Assembly (NCBI GenBank): GCA_965198495.1
Contig: CBDAPL010000001.1
Span: forward strand, 620,001-684,000
Origin: RH-AL1 sp965198495
Lineage (GTDB): Bacteria > Pseudomonadota > Alphaproteobacteria > Rhizobiales > Beijerinckiaceae
Length of the DNA stretch: 64,000 nucleotides
Direction: 5' to 3'
Made by a program: the position numbers and the translations under genes. The notes under the pieces were generated by a model. That model had not been told where the DNA came from. It saw only the letters and a list, made by a program, of their open reading frames with translations, and searched no databases. This document shows, one piece after another, positions 17,661-26,458 of this stretch. The stretch's first letter is position 1, and each line of letters opens with the position of its first letter.

Positions 17661-18214
17661 GGGCGCTTCGGCTCTCGAGGACGTGCCGCATCCTGATCGG
17701 CGCCTGCCTGCCCCTGCTGATCGCCCCCGCTTGGGCGGAGCGCCTCACGCCGAAGATGTCGAGCCCGGCACCGGGCGCCTTCTCGCCCGATCCCGCGCAG
17801 TCGGGCGGGACGAAGGCCGACGAGCCCGACACCTGGATCTTCTCCGGCAGCCTTCAGGACAGCCGCGAGACCTTCTCCGGCACGATGGTCACCGGCAAGA
17901 CCGACACGCAGTTCGAACTCAGGCTCGGCAACGGCGCGACCTGCGACGGCGGCGACCTGACGCCCGGCACCGGATTGGTCCGGTTGTCGGACATCACATG
18001 CTCCGACGATCGGGTGCTCAAGGCCCTGTTCGTCCCGCAAGGCGGCGAGGCGCTCAAGGTGTTCGGCCATGTCGGCGAGGAGCGTTTCGTCACCGTCGCG
18101 CATCTGCTGGGCAGCGAGCCACCGGCGGAGACGCCGCAGACCGCCGCGCCCCACGCGCCACCGGCGCCGCCGCAAGAGCCGCCGCCCAGCGCCTCGCGTC
18201 CCGCGCCTGGCTAG
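17651..18214 (+). CDS. Exported protein with Pro-rich tail
   Basis: About 187 residues. A signal peptide (RILIGACLPLLIAPAWA, cleavage after about 31) is followed by a folded-looking domain (about 50-150) with three cysteines (the pair ATCDGG and ITCSDD would be periplasmic and could form a disulfide). The tail (155-187) is rich in Pro/Ala. The start is either GTG at 17651 or TTG at 17657, which overlaps the leuD stop as TTGA; neither has a strong ribosome site. It is probably periplasmic. No family recognised. Confidence 0.65.
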   Translation: MALRALRLSRTCRILIGACLPLLIAPAWAERLTPKMSSPAPGAFSPDPAQSGGTKADEPDTWIFSGSLQDSRETFSGTMVTGKTDTQFELRLGNGATCDGGDLTPGTGLVRLSDITCSDDRVLKALFVPQGGEALKVFGHVGEERFVTVAHLLGSEPPAETPQTAAPHAPPAPPQEPPPSASRPAPG

Positions 18215-18288
18215 CGCGGCGCGCGTCGCGCCGCGACGCGCGCTCCACCTTGCTCCGCGGGCGATCGCTCGCATCGCCATGCGTGATC

Positions 18289-18317
18289 TTGACCCTTGGG
18301 TGCGGCTCCTGTATCGA
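18289..18317 (+). promoter_or_regulatory. Possible housekeeping promoter of rpmB
   Basis: TTGACC (18289-18294), 17 bases, TATCGA (18312-18317), about 40 bases upstream of the rpmB ATG. The -35 element is good and the -10 element is fair. Confidence 0.45.
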
Positions 18318-18357
18318 CCCGCTTCCCCATTCTTCCCTGGCGTTTAAGGATTTTACG

Positions 18358-18657
18358 ATGGCGCGCCGTTGCGAATTGACCGGCAAGGCCGTGCAGACCG
18401 GCAATGTGGTCAGCCACTCCAACCACAAGACGCGCACGCGTTTCCTGCCCAACCTCGTCAACGTCACGTTGACGTCGGAGTCGCTGGAGCGCTCCATTCG
18501 CGTTCGCGTCGCCGCCGCCTCGCTGCGTTCGGTCGAGCACCGTGGCGGGCTCGACGCCTTCCTTGCGAAGGCGCACGACCACCAGCTGTCGCAGGCCATG
18601 CGCGTCATCAAGCGCGAGATCGCCAAGAAGCACGCGGCCGCCGCCCCGGCGGCCTAA
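18358..18657 (+). CDS. rpmB: 50S ribosomal protein L28
   Basis: Large-subunit ribosomal protein bL28. The 99-residue product begins MARRCELTGKAVQTGNVVSHSN, the diagnostic opening, then RFLPNLVNVTLTSESL. An AAGGA site lies seven bases before the ATG, and a single-gene promoter and terminator bracket it. The single N-terminal Cys (RRCELTGK) fits a form lacking the full zinc-binding set. Confidence 0.96.
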   Translation: MARRCELTGKAVQTGNVVSHSNHKTRTRFLPNLVNVTLTSESLERSIRVRVAAASLRSVEHRGGLDAFLAKAHDHQLSQAMRVIKREIAKKHAAAAPAA

Positions 18658-18678
18658 GGCGCGGTCATCGTCGCGCGT

Positions 18679-18701
18679 AGGGCCGCTCGCGCGGCCCTTC
18701 G
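18679..18701. terminator. Hairpin between convergent rpmB and aatA
   Basis: AGGGCCGC (18679-18686), loop TCGC, GCGGCCCT (18691-18698), then TTC. The stem is strong but the T-run is short; its place between two convergent genes suggests a shared terminator. Confidence 0.5.
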
Positions 18702-18727
18702 CGGCCCTTTATCGTGGCGTTCGACGC

Positions 18728-19930
18728 CTAGCGCAGCGAGGCGCAGAAGCGCTGCAGCTTGCCGCAGGCCTCCTCCAGCACCGGCGTCGCGGTGGCGTAG
18801 CTGAGCCGGAAGTTCGGGCCCTGGCCGAAGGCCGTGCCCTGCACCACGGCGACCCCTTCCGTCTCGAGCAGCGCCTCGACGAAGTCCGCGTCGGTCTCGA
18901 TCGTCTTGCCCTCCGGCGTCCGGCGGCCGATGGCTTCGGCCACCGAGGGATAGACGTAGAAGGCGCCCTCCGGCGTGGGGCACTTCAGGTACTTGGTCTG
19001 GTTGAGCATCGAGACCACCAGGTCGCGGCGCCCCTCGAACACCTTGCGGCAGTGCGGGATGAACGCCTGCGTGCCGTTGAGCGCCTCGACCGCCGCCCAT
19101 TGCGCGATCGAGCAGGCCCCCGACGTCTGCTGCCCCTGCAGCATGTCCATCACCTTGATCAGCGCCTGCGGGCCGGCCGCGTAGCCGATGCGCCAGCCTG
19201 TCATCGCGTAGCTTTTCGAGACGCCGTTGATCGTCAGCGTGCGATCGATCAAAGCCGGCTCGACCTGGGCGGGCGTGGTGAACTCGAAGTCGCCGTAGAC
19301 GAGATGCTCGTAGATGTCGTCGGTCATCACCCAGACGTGAGGGTGGCGCAACAGCACGTCGGTCAGCGCCTTGAGTTCGCCGCGCGTGTAGGCCGCGCCC
19401 GATGGGTTCGACGGCGAGTTGAGCAGCAGCCACTTGGTCTTCGGCGTGATCGCCTTTTCCAGGTCGGCGGCGGCAAGCTTGAAACCGTTCTCCATACGCG
19501 TCGGGATCTGCACGGTGACGCCGTCGGCGATCGCGACCATGTCCGGATAGGAGACCCAGAACGGCGCCGGGATGATGACCTCGTCGCCGGGATTGATGGT
19601 GGCGAGGAAGGCATTGAAGAGGATGTGCTTGGCGCCGGTGCCGACGATGATCTGGCTGGCCTTGTAGTCGAGCCCGTTCTCGCGCTTGAACTTATCGACG
19701 ATCGCCTGGCGCAGCGGCTCGATGCCGGCGACGGGCGTATATTTCGTCTCGCCGCGCTCGATGGCCGCGATCGCCGCCTGCTTGACGTTCTCCGGCGTGT
19801 CGAAATCCGGCTCGCCGATCGTCAGCGAGATGATGGTCTTGCCCTGGGCTTTGAGGTCGCGCGCCTTCTGCGTGGCGGCGACGGTCGCTGAGGGTTTGAC
19901 GCGCATCAGCGCGGCGGACACGATCGACAT
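18728..19930 (-). CDS. aatA: Aspartate/aromatic aminotransferase (class I, AatA type)
   Basis: PLP enzyme transferring the amino group between aspartate (or related amino acids) and 2-oxoglutarate. The 400-residue product has the fold-type I landmarks: LTIGEPDFDTP near the start, NSPSNPSGAAYT, DDIYEHLVYG, and the PLP-lysine motif GVSKSYAMTGWRIGY. The length and the TIGEPDF pattern place it in the 1-beta aspartate aminotransferase group, which can include prephenate aminotransferases; the substrate is therefore open. An AAGGAG site precedes the ATG at 19930. It converges on rpmB. Confidence 0.92.
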   Translation of the reverse strand: MSIVSAALMRVKPSATVAATQKARDLKAQGKTIISLTIGEPDFDTPENVKQAAIAAIERGETKYTPVAGIEPLRQAIVDKFKRENGLDYKASQIIVGTGAKHILFNAFLATINPGDEVIIPAPFWVSYPDMVAIADGVTVQIPTRMENGFKLAAADLEKAITPKTKWLLLNSPSNPSGAAYTRGELKALTDVLLRHPHVWVMTDDIYEHLVYGDFEFTTPAQVEPALIDRTLTINGVSKSYAMTGWRIGYAAGPQALIKVMDMLQGQQTSGACSIAQWAAVEALNGTQAFIPHCRKVFEGRRDLVVSMLNQTKYLKCPTPEGAFYVYPSVAEAIGRRTPEGKTIETDADFVEALLETEGVAVVQGTAFGQGPNFRLSYATATPVLEEACGKLQRFCASLR

Positions 19931-20534
19931 CTGGGCTCCTTGCCGGCGAAGCGGGCTGGCCGGGCAAACGGGCTCGCGGAGCCCCGGCCTCAGGCGGCGG
20001 CGACCATAGGAGCGAGGCCAACGAACGTCAAACCGCGATCCTTCCACAAATCAGGATCCTTTCGGGTGGCGACGCGGGGGACCCTGGCCTTCATCCCACC
20101 GGTATGTTAAGGTCTTTCTACCTGATACAGCGTTTGGGCAAACCGTATGACGCTTATGACGCTATGACGCTTATGACGCTGAAATGTGAAGGAGTGTGCA
20201 TTTTATGATGCCTCCCCGCGGCGGGATGATCGGGGCGCGTGGAGAGGCTGTCTCGCTCCAGCGATCACTCACACGCGCTTCAGGGGACGCGCTGTTTCCC
20301 GAGAGTGTCGTCGAGGGTGGGATGCACGCTTTGGCGCGCGGCTCCGAGGTCCGACAGGAAAGTCAATGAGGAAAGCGTTAATTTTTGCTGCCGCGCCCTG
20401 ATGGCAAGCAACTGTTTCTTTTCTGCCGCGTTCATTTGCTAATCGCAAAGGATGTTTCGACGCGGCGTCCCGTCCGGAAGAACTTGTTTGCAATCCGAAG
20501 TGACACTCACGTTGTTCAGAGTGTGGAGTTTTCG
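19931..20534. other. Intergenic region with one copy of a repeated element
   Basis: No convincing gene. The region holds repeat copy A (20147-20204) and short frames on both strands without ribosome sites or recognisable sequence. The promoter of aatA must lie near 19931-20050. Confidence 0.5.
20147..20204 (+). repeat. Repeat copy A (iteron-like, matches 35018-35075 inverted)
   Basis: The first 41 bases are two tandem 17-base units (ATGACGCTTATGACGCT) plus GAAATGT, and are identical to copy B on the opposite strand 15 kb away. The next 17 bases are similar (ending TGCATTTT in both). Read in one frame, the end of each copy would encode a short peptide, MTLKCEGVCIL here and MTLKCNEACILF in copy B, each followed by a stop. 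Confidence 0.8.
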
Positions 20535-20753
20535 ATGTCCATTGCAGACCATTTCGACCAGTCGCCAGATGCTGGTTTCATCAGAAATTACGACAGTGGC
20601 GCCGCGCGGCGTCAATTTCATGTTTCGCTGATTTTGATCGTCGTCATCGCTCTCGCGGCGAGCGCCCTCGGGTTTCTCGTGCGTTTCGAGACGCCGTCCG
20701 CTCAGATTTCTTCCGCGATGGGATCGGCGCCGGCTTACGCCGGTAAGCTTTAG
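20535..20753 (+). CDS. Small membrane protein (72 aa)
   Basis: A 72-residue protein with a polar N-terminus (MSIADHFDQSPDAGFIRNYDSG) and one hydrophobic segment (about 29-49, FHVSLILIVVIALAASALGFLV), followed by a polar periplasmic-type tail. The ATG follows a TGTGGAG site. The frame stays open upstream to 20385 without support. No family recognised. Confidence 0.6.
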   Translation: MSIADHFDQSPDAGFIRNYDSGAARRQFHVSLILIVVIALAASALGFLVRFETPSAQISSAMGSAPAYAGKL

Positions 20754-20841
20754 GTCTCGGGCGGCGATTTACGCACCTGAAAAGCCATGCTCATGAAGCA
20801 TGGCTACATGTTCGGAGTGGGTGGACACGGAGACGTTGTTG

Positions 20842-21174
20842 ATGATCCGCCTTCCTTCCATCGTCGCAGCGGGTGTGGCTGCCCTCGCTCTCTGCGGGTG
20901 TAACGAAACAGCCGGTGGTCCTGGACCGATCGCGTCATCGCCACTCGTCGCCTCGTCCTACCACATGCCGACCGGCGCGCCTTGTTCGTCCGAGATCGAC
21001 ACGTATCAGGCAGTCGTGTCGCACGATCTCGAAACAGGAAACGTCGAGCAGAAGGTCGCCGACCAGATCCACGCGGAAATGTCGCGCGCGGCCGCGGCTT
21101 GCTCGGCGGGACAGAACGCCCAGGCGCACGCTCTCGTCGCCAGCTCGAAGGCGAGGCACGGCTACCGCGCCTGA
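20842..21174 (+). CDS. Putative lipoprotein (110 aa)
   Basis: A 110-residue protein with a lipoprotein signal peptide: hydrophobic core IVAAGVAALAL, then the lipobox ALCG-C at Cys18. The mature part has a Gly/Pro/Ser-rich linker and an Ala-rich helix (about 50-105) with Cys43 and Cys79. GGAG lies nine bases before the ATG at 20842; the longer frame from 20800 would hide the signal. It is probably anchored to an outer or inner membrane leaflet in the periplasm. It runs tail-to-tail with the NUDIX gene and overlaps it by 13 bases. Confidence 0.7.
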   Translation: MIRLPSIVAAGVAALALCGCNETAGGPGPIASSPLVASSYHMPTGAPCSSEIDTYQAVVSHDLETGNVEQKVADQIHAEMSRAAAACSAGQNAQAHALVASSKARHGYRA

Positions 21175-21884
21175 GCCGTCGTCAACGCGTACGCCATGTA
21201 ACGCAGCATGAAGTCCGGCATGGACTTGGCGTCGTAATCATCGGGGCCGTAGACCGGAACGAGCCTGGCCAGCTCCGGGTCCGTCTGAAGCGCGTTGAAC
21301 GCGGCGAACCTTGCCAGAAGCGCGGTGGCATCGAGCGCACTTCGCGCGACCTTCATGCAGGCGACGAGCGGTTGGGCGAAAACGACAACCCAGTCAGCGT
21401 CCAGCGTGACGTCACCCGGCGACAATCCGGTCTCCTCCTCGAGTTCCCGCAGGATGTTCGCTTCGAAGTCGACCAGCCCTTGCGGGTTCACATCCGCCGG
21501 CTCGGGTGTGCCGGCGGGAAAATACAGGCGCCCGGCGTTGGCGGTCGTCGCGTTCATCTCGCCCAGCATGAAGGCGCCGTCGGCGGCGCGCAGCGCCGGC
21601 ATCGCGAAGAGGTTGGTGACGCCCGCGCCGGGAAATCCGAAGTCGCGCCAGGCCAAAAAGGATTTGTAGCCCGTCTCGAAGCAGGCGCCATGAAGGCGCC
21701 CTTCCTCGATCGCGACACGATGCGAAAGCAGCACGCGCCCGTCGAACAGCGCCGGTTTCTCCTCGCGAAGGCGTTCCCAGTGCGCGTCGATCCGAGTGGT
21801 TTCTTCGGCCGCGAACCGCCAGTCGTAGTCCTCGAGTCTCAGATCGATTGTCTTGACGCGCACGATCGTCGGTTCGCTTGTCAC
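21162..21884 (-). CDS. NUDIX hydrolase
   Basis: A 240-residue protein whose centre carries the key part of a Nudix box, RELEEETGL (near 146-154), preceded by EANIL; the upstream Glu spacing differs from the textbook GX5EX7REUXEEXGU pattern. Nudix enzymes hydrolyse nucleoside diphosphates linked to another group with divalent metal help; the substrate here is unknown. The GTG start overlaps the stop of the PhzF-like gene (GTGA), so the two form an operon. The N-terminal 110 residues (DYDWRFAAEETTRIDAHW) look like the extra domain of larger Nudix proteins. Confidence 0.8.
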   Translation of the reverse strand: MTSEPTIVRVKTIDLRLEDYDWRFAAEETTRIDAHWERLREEKPALFDGRVLLSHRVAIEEGRLHGACFETGYKSFLAWRDFGFPGAGVTNLFAMPALRAADGAFMLGEMNATTANAGRLYFPAGTPEPADVNPQGLVDFEANILRELEEETGLSPGDVTLDADWVVVFAQPLVACMKVARSALDATALLARFAAFNALQTDPELARLVPVYGPDDYDAKSMPDFMLRYMAYALTTAQAR

Positions 21885-22762
21885 AGGTCCAACACGCCTT
21901 CGGCGACCATCACGGCGGAGCCGCCGACCGTCGCGGACGTCAGGCGGCCATCCTCGACGCGAAAGGCGAGCCCGATACGGCTCGGACGGCCCATCTCGAT
22001 CCCTTGGTGAAGAAGGCAATCGTGCTCGCCGTCAGCCAACTGCTCGTTGGCGAGCAGGACCCCCGCGAAGGCGGCCGCCGCGGCGCCGGTGGCGGGATCC
22101 TCCGCGACGCCGAGCCCGGGCGCCAGCATGCGGCTGCGGAACGCGCGTGGGGCCGCCTCGCTCGTGGGCGTATAGAGGTAGAACGCCTCGTCCGACATTC
22201 GCACGCGCGCGCGTGCGAGCGCGTCCAGGGAGCGCAACGGGACGAACACGAACGCGAGGCCTCCCGAGTAACGGGTCGGCTGGTGCTGAGCGAAGCCGAT
22301 CTCCTCGGCGCGAAGGCCCAGCATCGCGGCAAGCTCGTCTGTCTCCGGCGCGCTGCCGTCTTGTCGCGCGAGACGAGGCGCCTCGAAACGCGCATGTGCC
22401 GCCTCGCCGCGGCGGTGCCGCACACTGCAGGAGACCGGTCCGATCGTTTGCTCGAGTACGAGCCCCACATCCTCGCGGGCGAGCAGCTGGGGCGCGTTCA
22501 GTTCGGCGAGCAGCACCGCCGCGCCGATCGTTGGATGGCCGCCGAACGGCAGTTCTTTGAGCGGCGTGAAGATGCGCATGGCGGCGGTGTTGACGGGGTC
22601 GATCGGCGGCGTGCAGAACACGGTCTCGGAAAGATTGAATTCGCGGGCGATCTTCAGCATGGCCGCACCGTCAAGATCTTCGCAGTCGAGGACCACGGCG
22701 AGCGGATTTCCGGCGAGTTTGATGTCGGTGAAGACATCGAGGATGTGGTAGCGGCGGCGCAT
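21881..22762 (-). CDS. PhzF-family isomerase-like protein
   Basis: A 293-residue member of the PhzF/diaminopimelate-epimerase fold family. It opens MRRRYHILDVFTDIKLAGNPLAVVLD, the diagnostic start, has the catalytic-Glu region FNLSETVF and the GGHPTIGAA motif, and in the second half DPATGAAAAAFAGVL. Known members isomerise phenazine precursors or act on unknown substrates, and no phenazine genes are nearby, so the substrate is unassigned. AGGAAGG precedes the ATG at 22762. It is the first gene of a two-gene operon with the NUDIX hydrolase. Confidence 0.88.
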   Translation of the reverse strand: MRRRYHILDVFTDIKLAGNPLAVVLDCEDLDGAAMLKIAREFNLSETVFCTPPIDPVNTAAMRIFTPLKELPFGGHPTIGAAVLLAELNAPQLLAREDVGLVLEQTIGPVSCSVRHRRGEAAHARFEAPRLARQDGSAPETDELAAMLGLRAEEIGFAQHQPTRYSGGLAFVFVPLRSLDALARARVRMSDEAFYLYTPTSEAAPRAFRSRMLAPGLGVAEDPATGAAAAAFAGVLLANEQLADGEHDCLLHQGIEMGRPSRIGLAFRVEDGRLTSATVGGSAVMVAEGVLDL

Positions 22763-22880
22763 CGCGCCTTCCTGCGGTGGCGCCATGCCGACGTCAAGCG
22801 ACAGGGCCGGAACGGACTGGACCAGGCCGACAAGCGGACTAATGTCGGACTTAACCGAGCAACGATCTAGGAGAACTAAC

Positions 22881-23213
22881 ATGGCCGATGGCACGGATGT
22901 CGAGAACGTCAGCCGCGAGACGCTCAAGAAAGGCCTGGCCGACGGATCGATCGTCCTCGTCGACGTGCGCGAGCCCAACGAATACACCGACGGCCACATT
23001 CCCGGCGCGCAGCTCAACGCGCTTCAGAGCTTCGACGCGAGCGCGCTGCCGAGGCCGCGCGAAGGTCAGCGCATCGTGCTTTCCTGTCGCTCAGGCAAGC
23101 GCTCGCTGGCCGCGCTGGAACGCGCCCATGCGGCCGGACGCGACGACATCAAGGCGCATTATCCCGGTGGCATGCTCGACTGGAACGCCGCCGGTGAACC
23201 TGTCGAGGAGTAG
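22881..23213 (+). CDS. Single-domain rhodanese
   Basis: A 110-residue rhodanese domain protein, a cytoplasmic sulfur or persulfide carrier. It has the typical VLVDVREPNEYTDGHIPGA motif (about 27-45) and the active-site loop CRSGKRS with the nucleophilic Cys near residue 73. A strong AGGAG site lies upstream. It is divergent from the PhzF-like gene. Confidence 0.88.
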   Translation: MADGTDVENVSRETLKKGLADGSIVLVDVREPNEYTDGHIPGAQLNALQSFDASALPRPREGQRIVLSCRSGKRSLAALERAHAAGRDDIKAHYPGGMLDWNAAGEPVEE

Positions 23214-23488
23214 GTCGACGGCGAAGATGTAGAGCTTGGTCGGAGCGAGCGCGTCATGGCTGTCGAGCGGCGACAGTCGCGGCCGGAGCCGATCCTGCCA
23301 GCGTTCATGCGGCCGACGCGCGTTTATTCGTCGTTGGCGCTGGCTGGCCGAAGCCTCAGCCTGACCCGCGTCGCTCGTCCATGTTCGGGCAGGCTTGAAC
23401 CGTTGACAATCGCCTAAGAGGCTTATTGGAGCGCGCGACCCGATCGCGTCCAGCCATCAGCGTCAGGGATTCGGCCCAAGGACCAACA

Positions 23489-24865
23489 ATGTTCAAGTTC
23501 CTGCCGTTGCGCCTGAGATCGGCGGCCTATGCGCTACGGGGCGGTTTCCTCGTGCGACCGCTCGTGATCGCCATAACGCTCGGCTTTTGCGGCGCGACCG
23601 TCTCCTCTCTGGAGGAAGCGCATCCTTGGATGGCCGTTTGGGTGCCGACCACGCTGTTTCCCTCGCGCAATGATCCGCAGGTCGCCCAGACCATCCTCAG
23701 CGTCATCGCGACCTCGACGATGACTGTCGTGTCGATCGTCTTCGCGATCCTGCTGATGACGCTGACGCTCGCCTCGATGCAGTTCTCGCCACGAATTCTG
23801 ATCAGCTTCTCGCGCGATAAAACCACACAGTGGACGCTCGGCATCTTCCTCGGCACCTTCTCCTATTGTGTCGCGGCCCTGCCGGCCGCCCGCAGCGTGC
23901 CGCACCCGGTTTCGCCGATCGCCACCGCGTCGGGCGCGATGATGCTCGCTCTCGTGTGCGTCGGGTGCCTGTTGTTCTTCATCCAGCACATCTCGCAGGC
24001 GATCAGCGTCAACCACATCGTGGATCGCATCGCGCGCGAGACCGAAGTGGTCATCGACGAACTCATGCCGCACCTGCGGGGCTGGCACGAAGGCATCACC
24101 CCCGCGGCGATCATCGACGGCGACAAGGAGATCCCGATCCTGAGCGAGGTCTCGGGCTACATCCGCTTCATCGACATTCCACGTCTTGTCGAATTCGCCC
24201 GATCGCACCAGTTCCGCGTCCGCGTGACGCGGAAGGTCGGCCAATTCGTGCCCCAAGGCGTCCCCCTTCTGATGATATCGCGGCGCAGCCGCGTCGATCA
24301 CGATCGCGCCGTCGATCTCACGGCCGCGTTCGATATCGGCCCGATGCGCACCCTTCAGCAGGACGTGGAGTTCGGCGTCATTCAGATCGTCGATATCGCG
24401 CTGCGTGCCATCTCGCCCGCCGTCAACGATCCGAGCACCGCGATTAGCTGCATCGACCAGCTCACCCGTATTCTGATCCGCTGGCTCTCTCGCTTCCCGC
24501 CGGATATGCACGTCTATCAGCCGCCCACGATCTTGAGGTTGACGGTTCCCTGGATCGATTCCGAGGATCTCCTCATCACCGCGGTCGAGCAGATCCGCGC
24601 CTACGCGACGAGGGATTTCGCGGTGAGCCGGCGCTTGCTGCGGATGCTTGCGGACGTCGCCTCGACGGTTGAGAACGACAAGCTGCGGCTCAGCGTCTTC
24701 AAGCGCGCCGAACGCGTCGTCGAGGGCTGCCGCGGCCATCTCCCGGCCGACGACATCGGACGCCTCGAAGACATCATCGCGCAGTTTCCGGGTATCGGCA
24801 GGGCGCAACTTCACGTCAACGACCTCGGGCGTGTGGCGGATGTGGCCGCCCTTAAGCGTCTCTAA
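23489..24865 (+). CDS. DUF2254 membrane protein
   Basis: A 458-residue predicted inner-membrane protein of the DUF2254 family. Four hydrophobic segments lie in the first 185 residues (about 20-40, 68-92, 112-132, 150-170), with the family-typical LTLASMQFSPRIL after TM2. A large cytoplasmic region follows (GVPLLMISRRS ... ISPAVNDPSTAISCIDQL). Function is unknown. The ATG at 23489 has an AAGGA site. Its TAA overlaps the stop of the convergent GreA-like gene by three bases, an extreme packing. Confidence 0.85.
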   Translation: MFKFLPLRLRSAAYALRGGFLVRPLVIAITLGFCGATVSSLEEAHPWMAVWVPTTLFPSRNDPQVAQTILSVIATSTMTVVSIVFAILLMTLTLASMQFSPRILISFSRDKTTQWTLGIFLGTFSYCVAALPAARSVPHPVSPIATASGAMMLALVCVGCLLFFIQHISQAISVNHIVDRIARETEVVIDELMPHLRGWHEGITPAAIIDGDKEIPILSEVSGYIRFIDIPRLVEFARSHQFRVRVTRKVGQFVPQGVPLLMISRRSRVDHDRAVDLTAAFDIGPMRTLQQDVEFGVIQIVDIALRAISPAVNDPSTAISCIDQLTRILIRWLSRFPPDMHVYQPPTILRLTVPWIDSEDLLITAVEQIRAYATRDFAVSRRLLRMLADVASTVENDKLRLSVFKRAERVVEGCRGHLPADDIGRLEDIIAQFPGIGRAQLHVNDLGRVADVAALKRL

Positions 24866-25389
24866 TCGTCCGCGCCCGGCTCGCAAGTGCCGCCCGATGC
24901 TTGTCCTTGGTCGATGTTGATGATTTCGCCGACTCCCCTTGCCATCGGTACGGCGTCGCCAACTGCTTTTCCGATCAGCGCCCGGGCCAACGGGGCGACA
25001 TAGGAGATCGACCCTTTCGTCGGATCCGCTTCGTCCTCTCCGACGAGCCTGAGGACCTGCCGACGCCCATCGGCGCCTTCGATCGTCACTCGCGTGCCGA
25101 AGCGCACCACCTCGCAGTCGCTCACCAAGCGCACGAGTTGCGCCGTCGCCCGCCGGGCGGAGAAGTAGCGGAGATCGCGTGCCGCACGCGCCAGGGCGCG
25201 GCGGTCTCCCTCATGCGTCGCATCGGCTTGGTGTGCGGCGTAGTCGAGCCGGGCTTGCGCGACCGCCGCATCGAGCTGTGCCAGGCCATTGGGCGTCACG
25301 AGATTGGGATGCGGTGAGATCGTTCGGTCGGGAAGGTCGATCGCAGCGGCGTTTTCCGTATCCCCTTCTTTCGTGAACGCGACGCTCAT
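24862..25389 (-). CDS. GreA/GreB-family transcription elongation factor-like protein
   Basis: A 175-residue protein with a C-terminal Gre (FKBP-like) domain: VRFGTRVTIEGADGRRQVLRLVGEDEADPTKGSISYVAPLARALIGKAVGD (about 94-145), close to the GreA pattern of a glycine-rich VG-E-AD--G-IS--SP-a-aLlG. The N-terminal half is Ala/Arg-rich and helical, as for the Gre coiled coil, but lacks an obvious acidic tip. It could be a Gre paralogue acting on paused RNA polymerase or a Rnk-like competitor. Another, canonical greA must be elsewhere. The ATG at 25389 has a distant AGGG. Confidence 0.75.
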   Translation of the reverse strand: MSVAFTKEGDTENAAAIDLPDRTISPHPNLVTPNGLAQLDAAVAQARLDYAAHQADATHEGDRRALARAARDLRYFSARRATAQLVRLVSDCEVVRFGTRVTIEGADGRRQVLRLVGEDEADPTKGSISYVAPLARALIGKAVGDAVPMARGVGEIINIDQGQASGGTCEPGADD

Positions 25390-25561
25390 GCGACGGACCG
25401 CCCTCTCATCAAGACAACACCTTGGTTGTATGCGCCGAGTCAAACCTGTTTCCCGCGCGTGTCGGCAGGATATGACGGGCACGATGGGTAAGTAAATTAC
25501 GTTTCAGTAAGGAGAAGCCCGGCTTTGCGGACGGTCGCGAGATCGTCGAGGGCTCCAGCCG

Positions 25562-26458
25562 TCACCTTCGCCGCGCGAACACGATCGGAACCCTGAAGGT
25601 CAGCTCCCGCGCGGTGAGCGTCGCCGGCGGTCGCGGGAAGGGCGAGGCGCGCTGGACCAGCGCCAACGCCGCCTGATCCATACGGGGCGAACCGCTGCCG
25701 CGCGCAACGCGGCTCGTGACGATCGTGCCGGCATGGTCGATCGAGAACACGACCTCGACGGATCCGATCTCCCCGCCCGTATGCATGCCGCTCTTGGCGA
25801 CTTGCAGGCGCCCGAGCATCGATCGCTGCCAGCGGCTGATCGCCTTGGCGGCGCGGGCGTGCGCGGCTTCGCTGTCGGTCGGCTCGGCCTCCTTCGCCGG
25901 AGCCGCCGAACCGGAGACGCCGGTCTCCTCCTGGGCGGTCGCGGCCGCGACCGGCGGCGGCAGTGGCGGCGCGACCTCGGTCTTCAGCAAGTCGGGTTTA
26001 TCATCCTTGGGCGGCGTGTCCGGCGGCGGTATGTCCGGCGGCTTGGGTGGCGGCATCACGGCGGCGTCCGGGCGCGGCGCCGGAGCGACGTCAATCTTCT
26101 GGTCGGTAGGATCTTGCGGCGGCTCCGGCTTAGGGTCGGGCGGAGTCGGATCGGGCGGAACGGGCTTGACCTCGGCCGGAGGCGCCGGCGCGACCGGCGC
26201 GGCGGCCTGCGTGGCTTGCTGCTCGGGACCGTCGTTCACATCGCGCTGGGGCGCCGAAGACTCGACCGCCGGCGGCAGATCGAGCAGCACCGCGTCGTCC
26301 GTGTCGGATGCCACCTGCCCGCTCGGCTGAAAGTGAAGCGCGGCCAGCGTCGCCGCCGAGCCAAACGTCGCGACGACGAGGATCGCCAGGACGTATCGTG
26401 CGATCTCGATGAGCGGGGATGGGCGCCAGAGCAGCTCCTCCGTGCGCCGGTCCGGCAT
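25562..26458 (-). CDS. tonB: TonB energy transducer
   Basis: TonB-type protein spanning from the inner membrane to outer-membrane receptors. The 298-residue product has a cytoplasmic N-terminus, a transmembrane segment (about 19-43, IARYVLAILVVATFGSAATLAAL), and a long Pro-rich periplasmic linker (about 60-180, many PPP/PKP runs). The TonB C-terminal domain is at about 205-298 (GEIGSVEVVFSIDHAGTIVTSRVARGSGSPRMDQAAL). Its ATG shares a base with the stop of the receptor gene, so it is a dedicated TonB. ExbB/ExbD are not in the window. Confidence 0.88.
   Translation of the reverse strand: MPDRRTEELLWRPSPLIEIARYVLAILVVATFGSAATLAALHFQPSGQVASDTDDAVLLDLPPAVESSAPQRDVNDGPEQQATQAAAPVAPAPPAEVKPVPPDPTPPDPKPEPPQDPTDQKIDVAPAPRPDAAVMPPPKPPDIPPPDTPPKDDKPDLLKTEVAPPLPPPVAAATAQEETGVSGSAAPAKEAEPTDSEAAHARAAKAISRWQRSMLGRLQVAKSGMHTGGEIGSVEVVFSIDHAGTIVTSRVARGSGSPRMDQAALALVQRASPFPRPPATLTARELTFRVPIVFARRR

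Noticed and set aside
20186..20401. 71-residue plus-strand frame after repeat A
   Set aside because: No ribosome site, Arg-rich shadow-like composition, and it begins inside the repeat.
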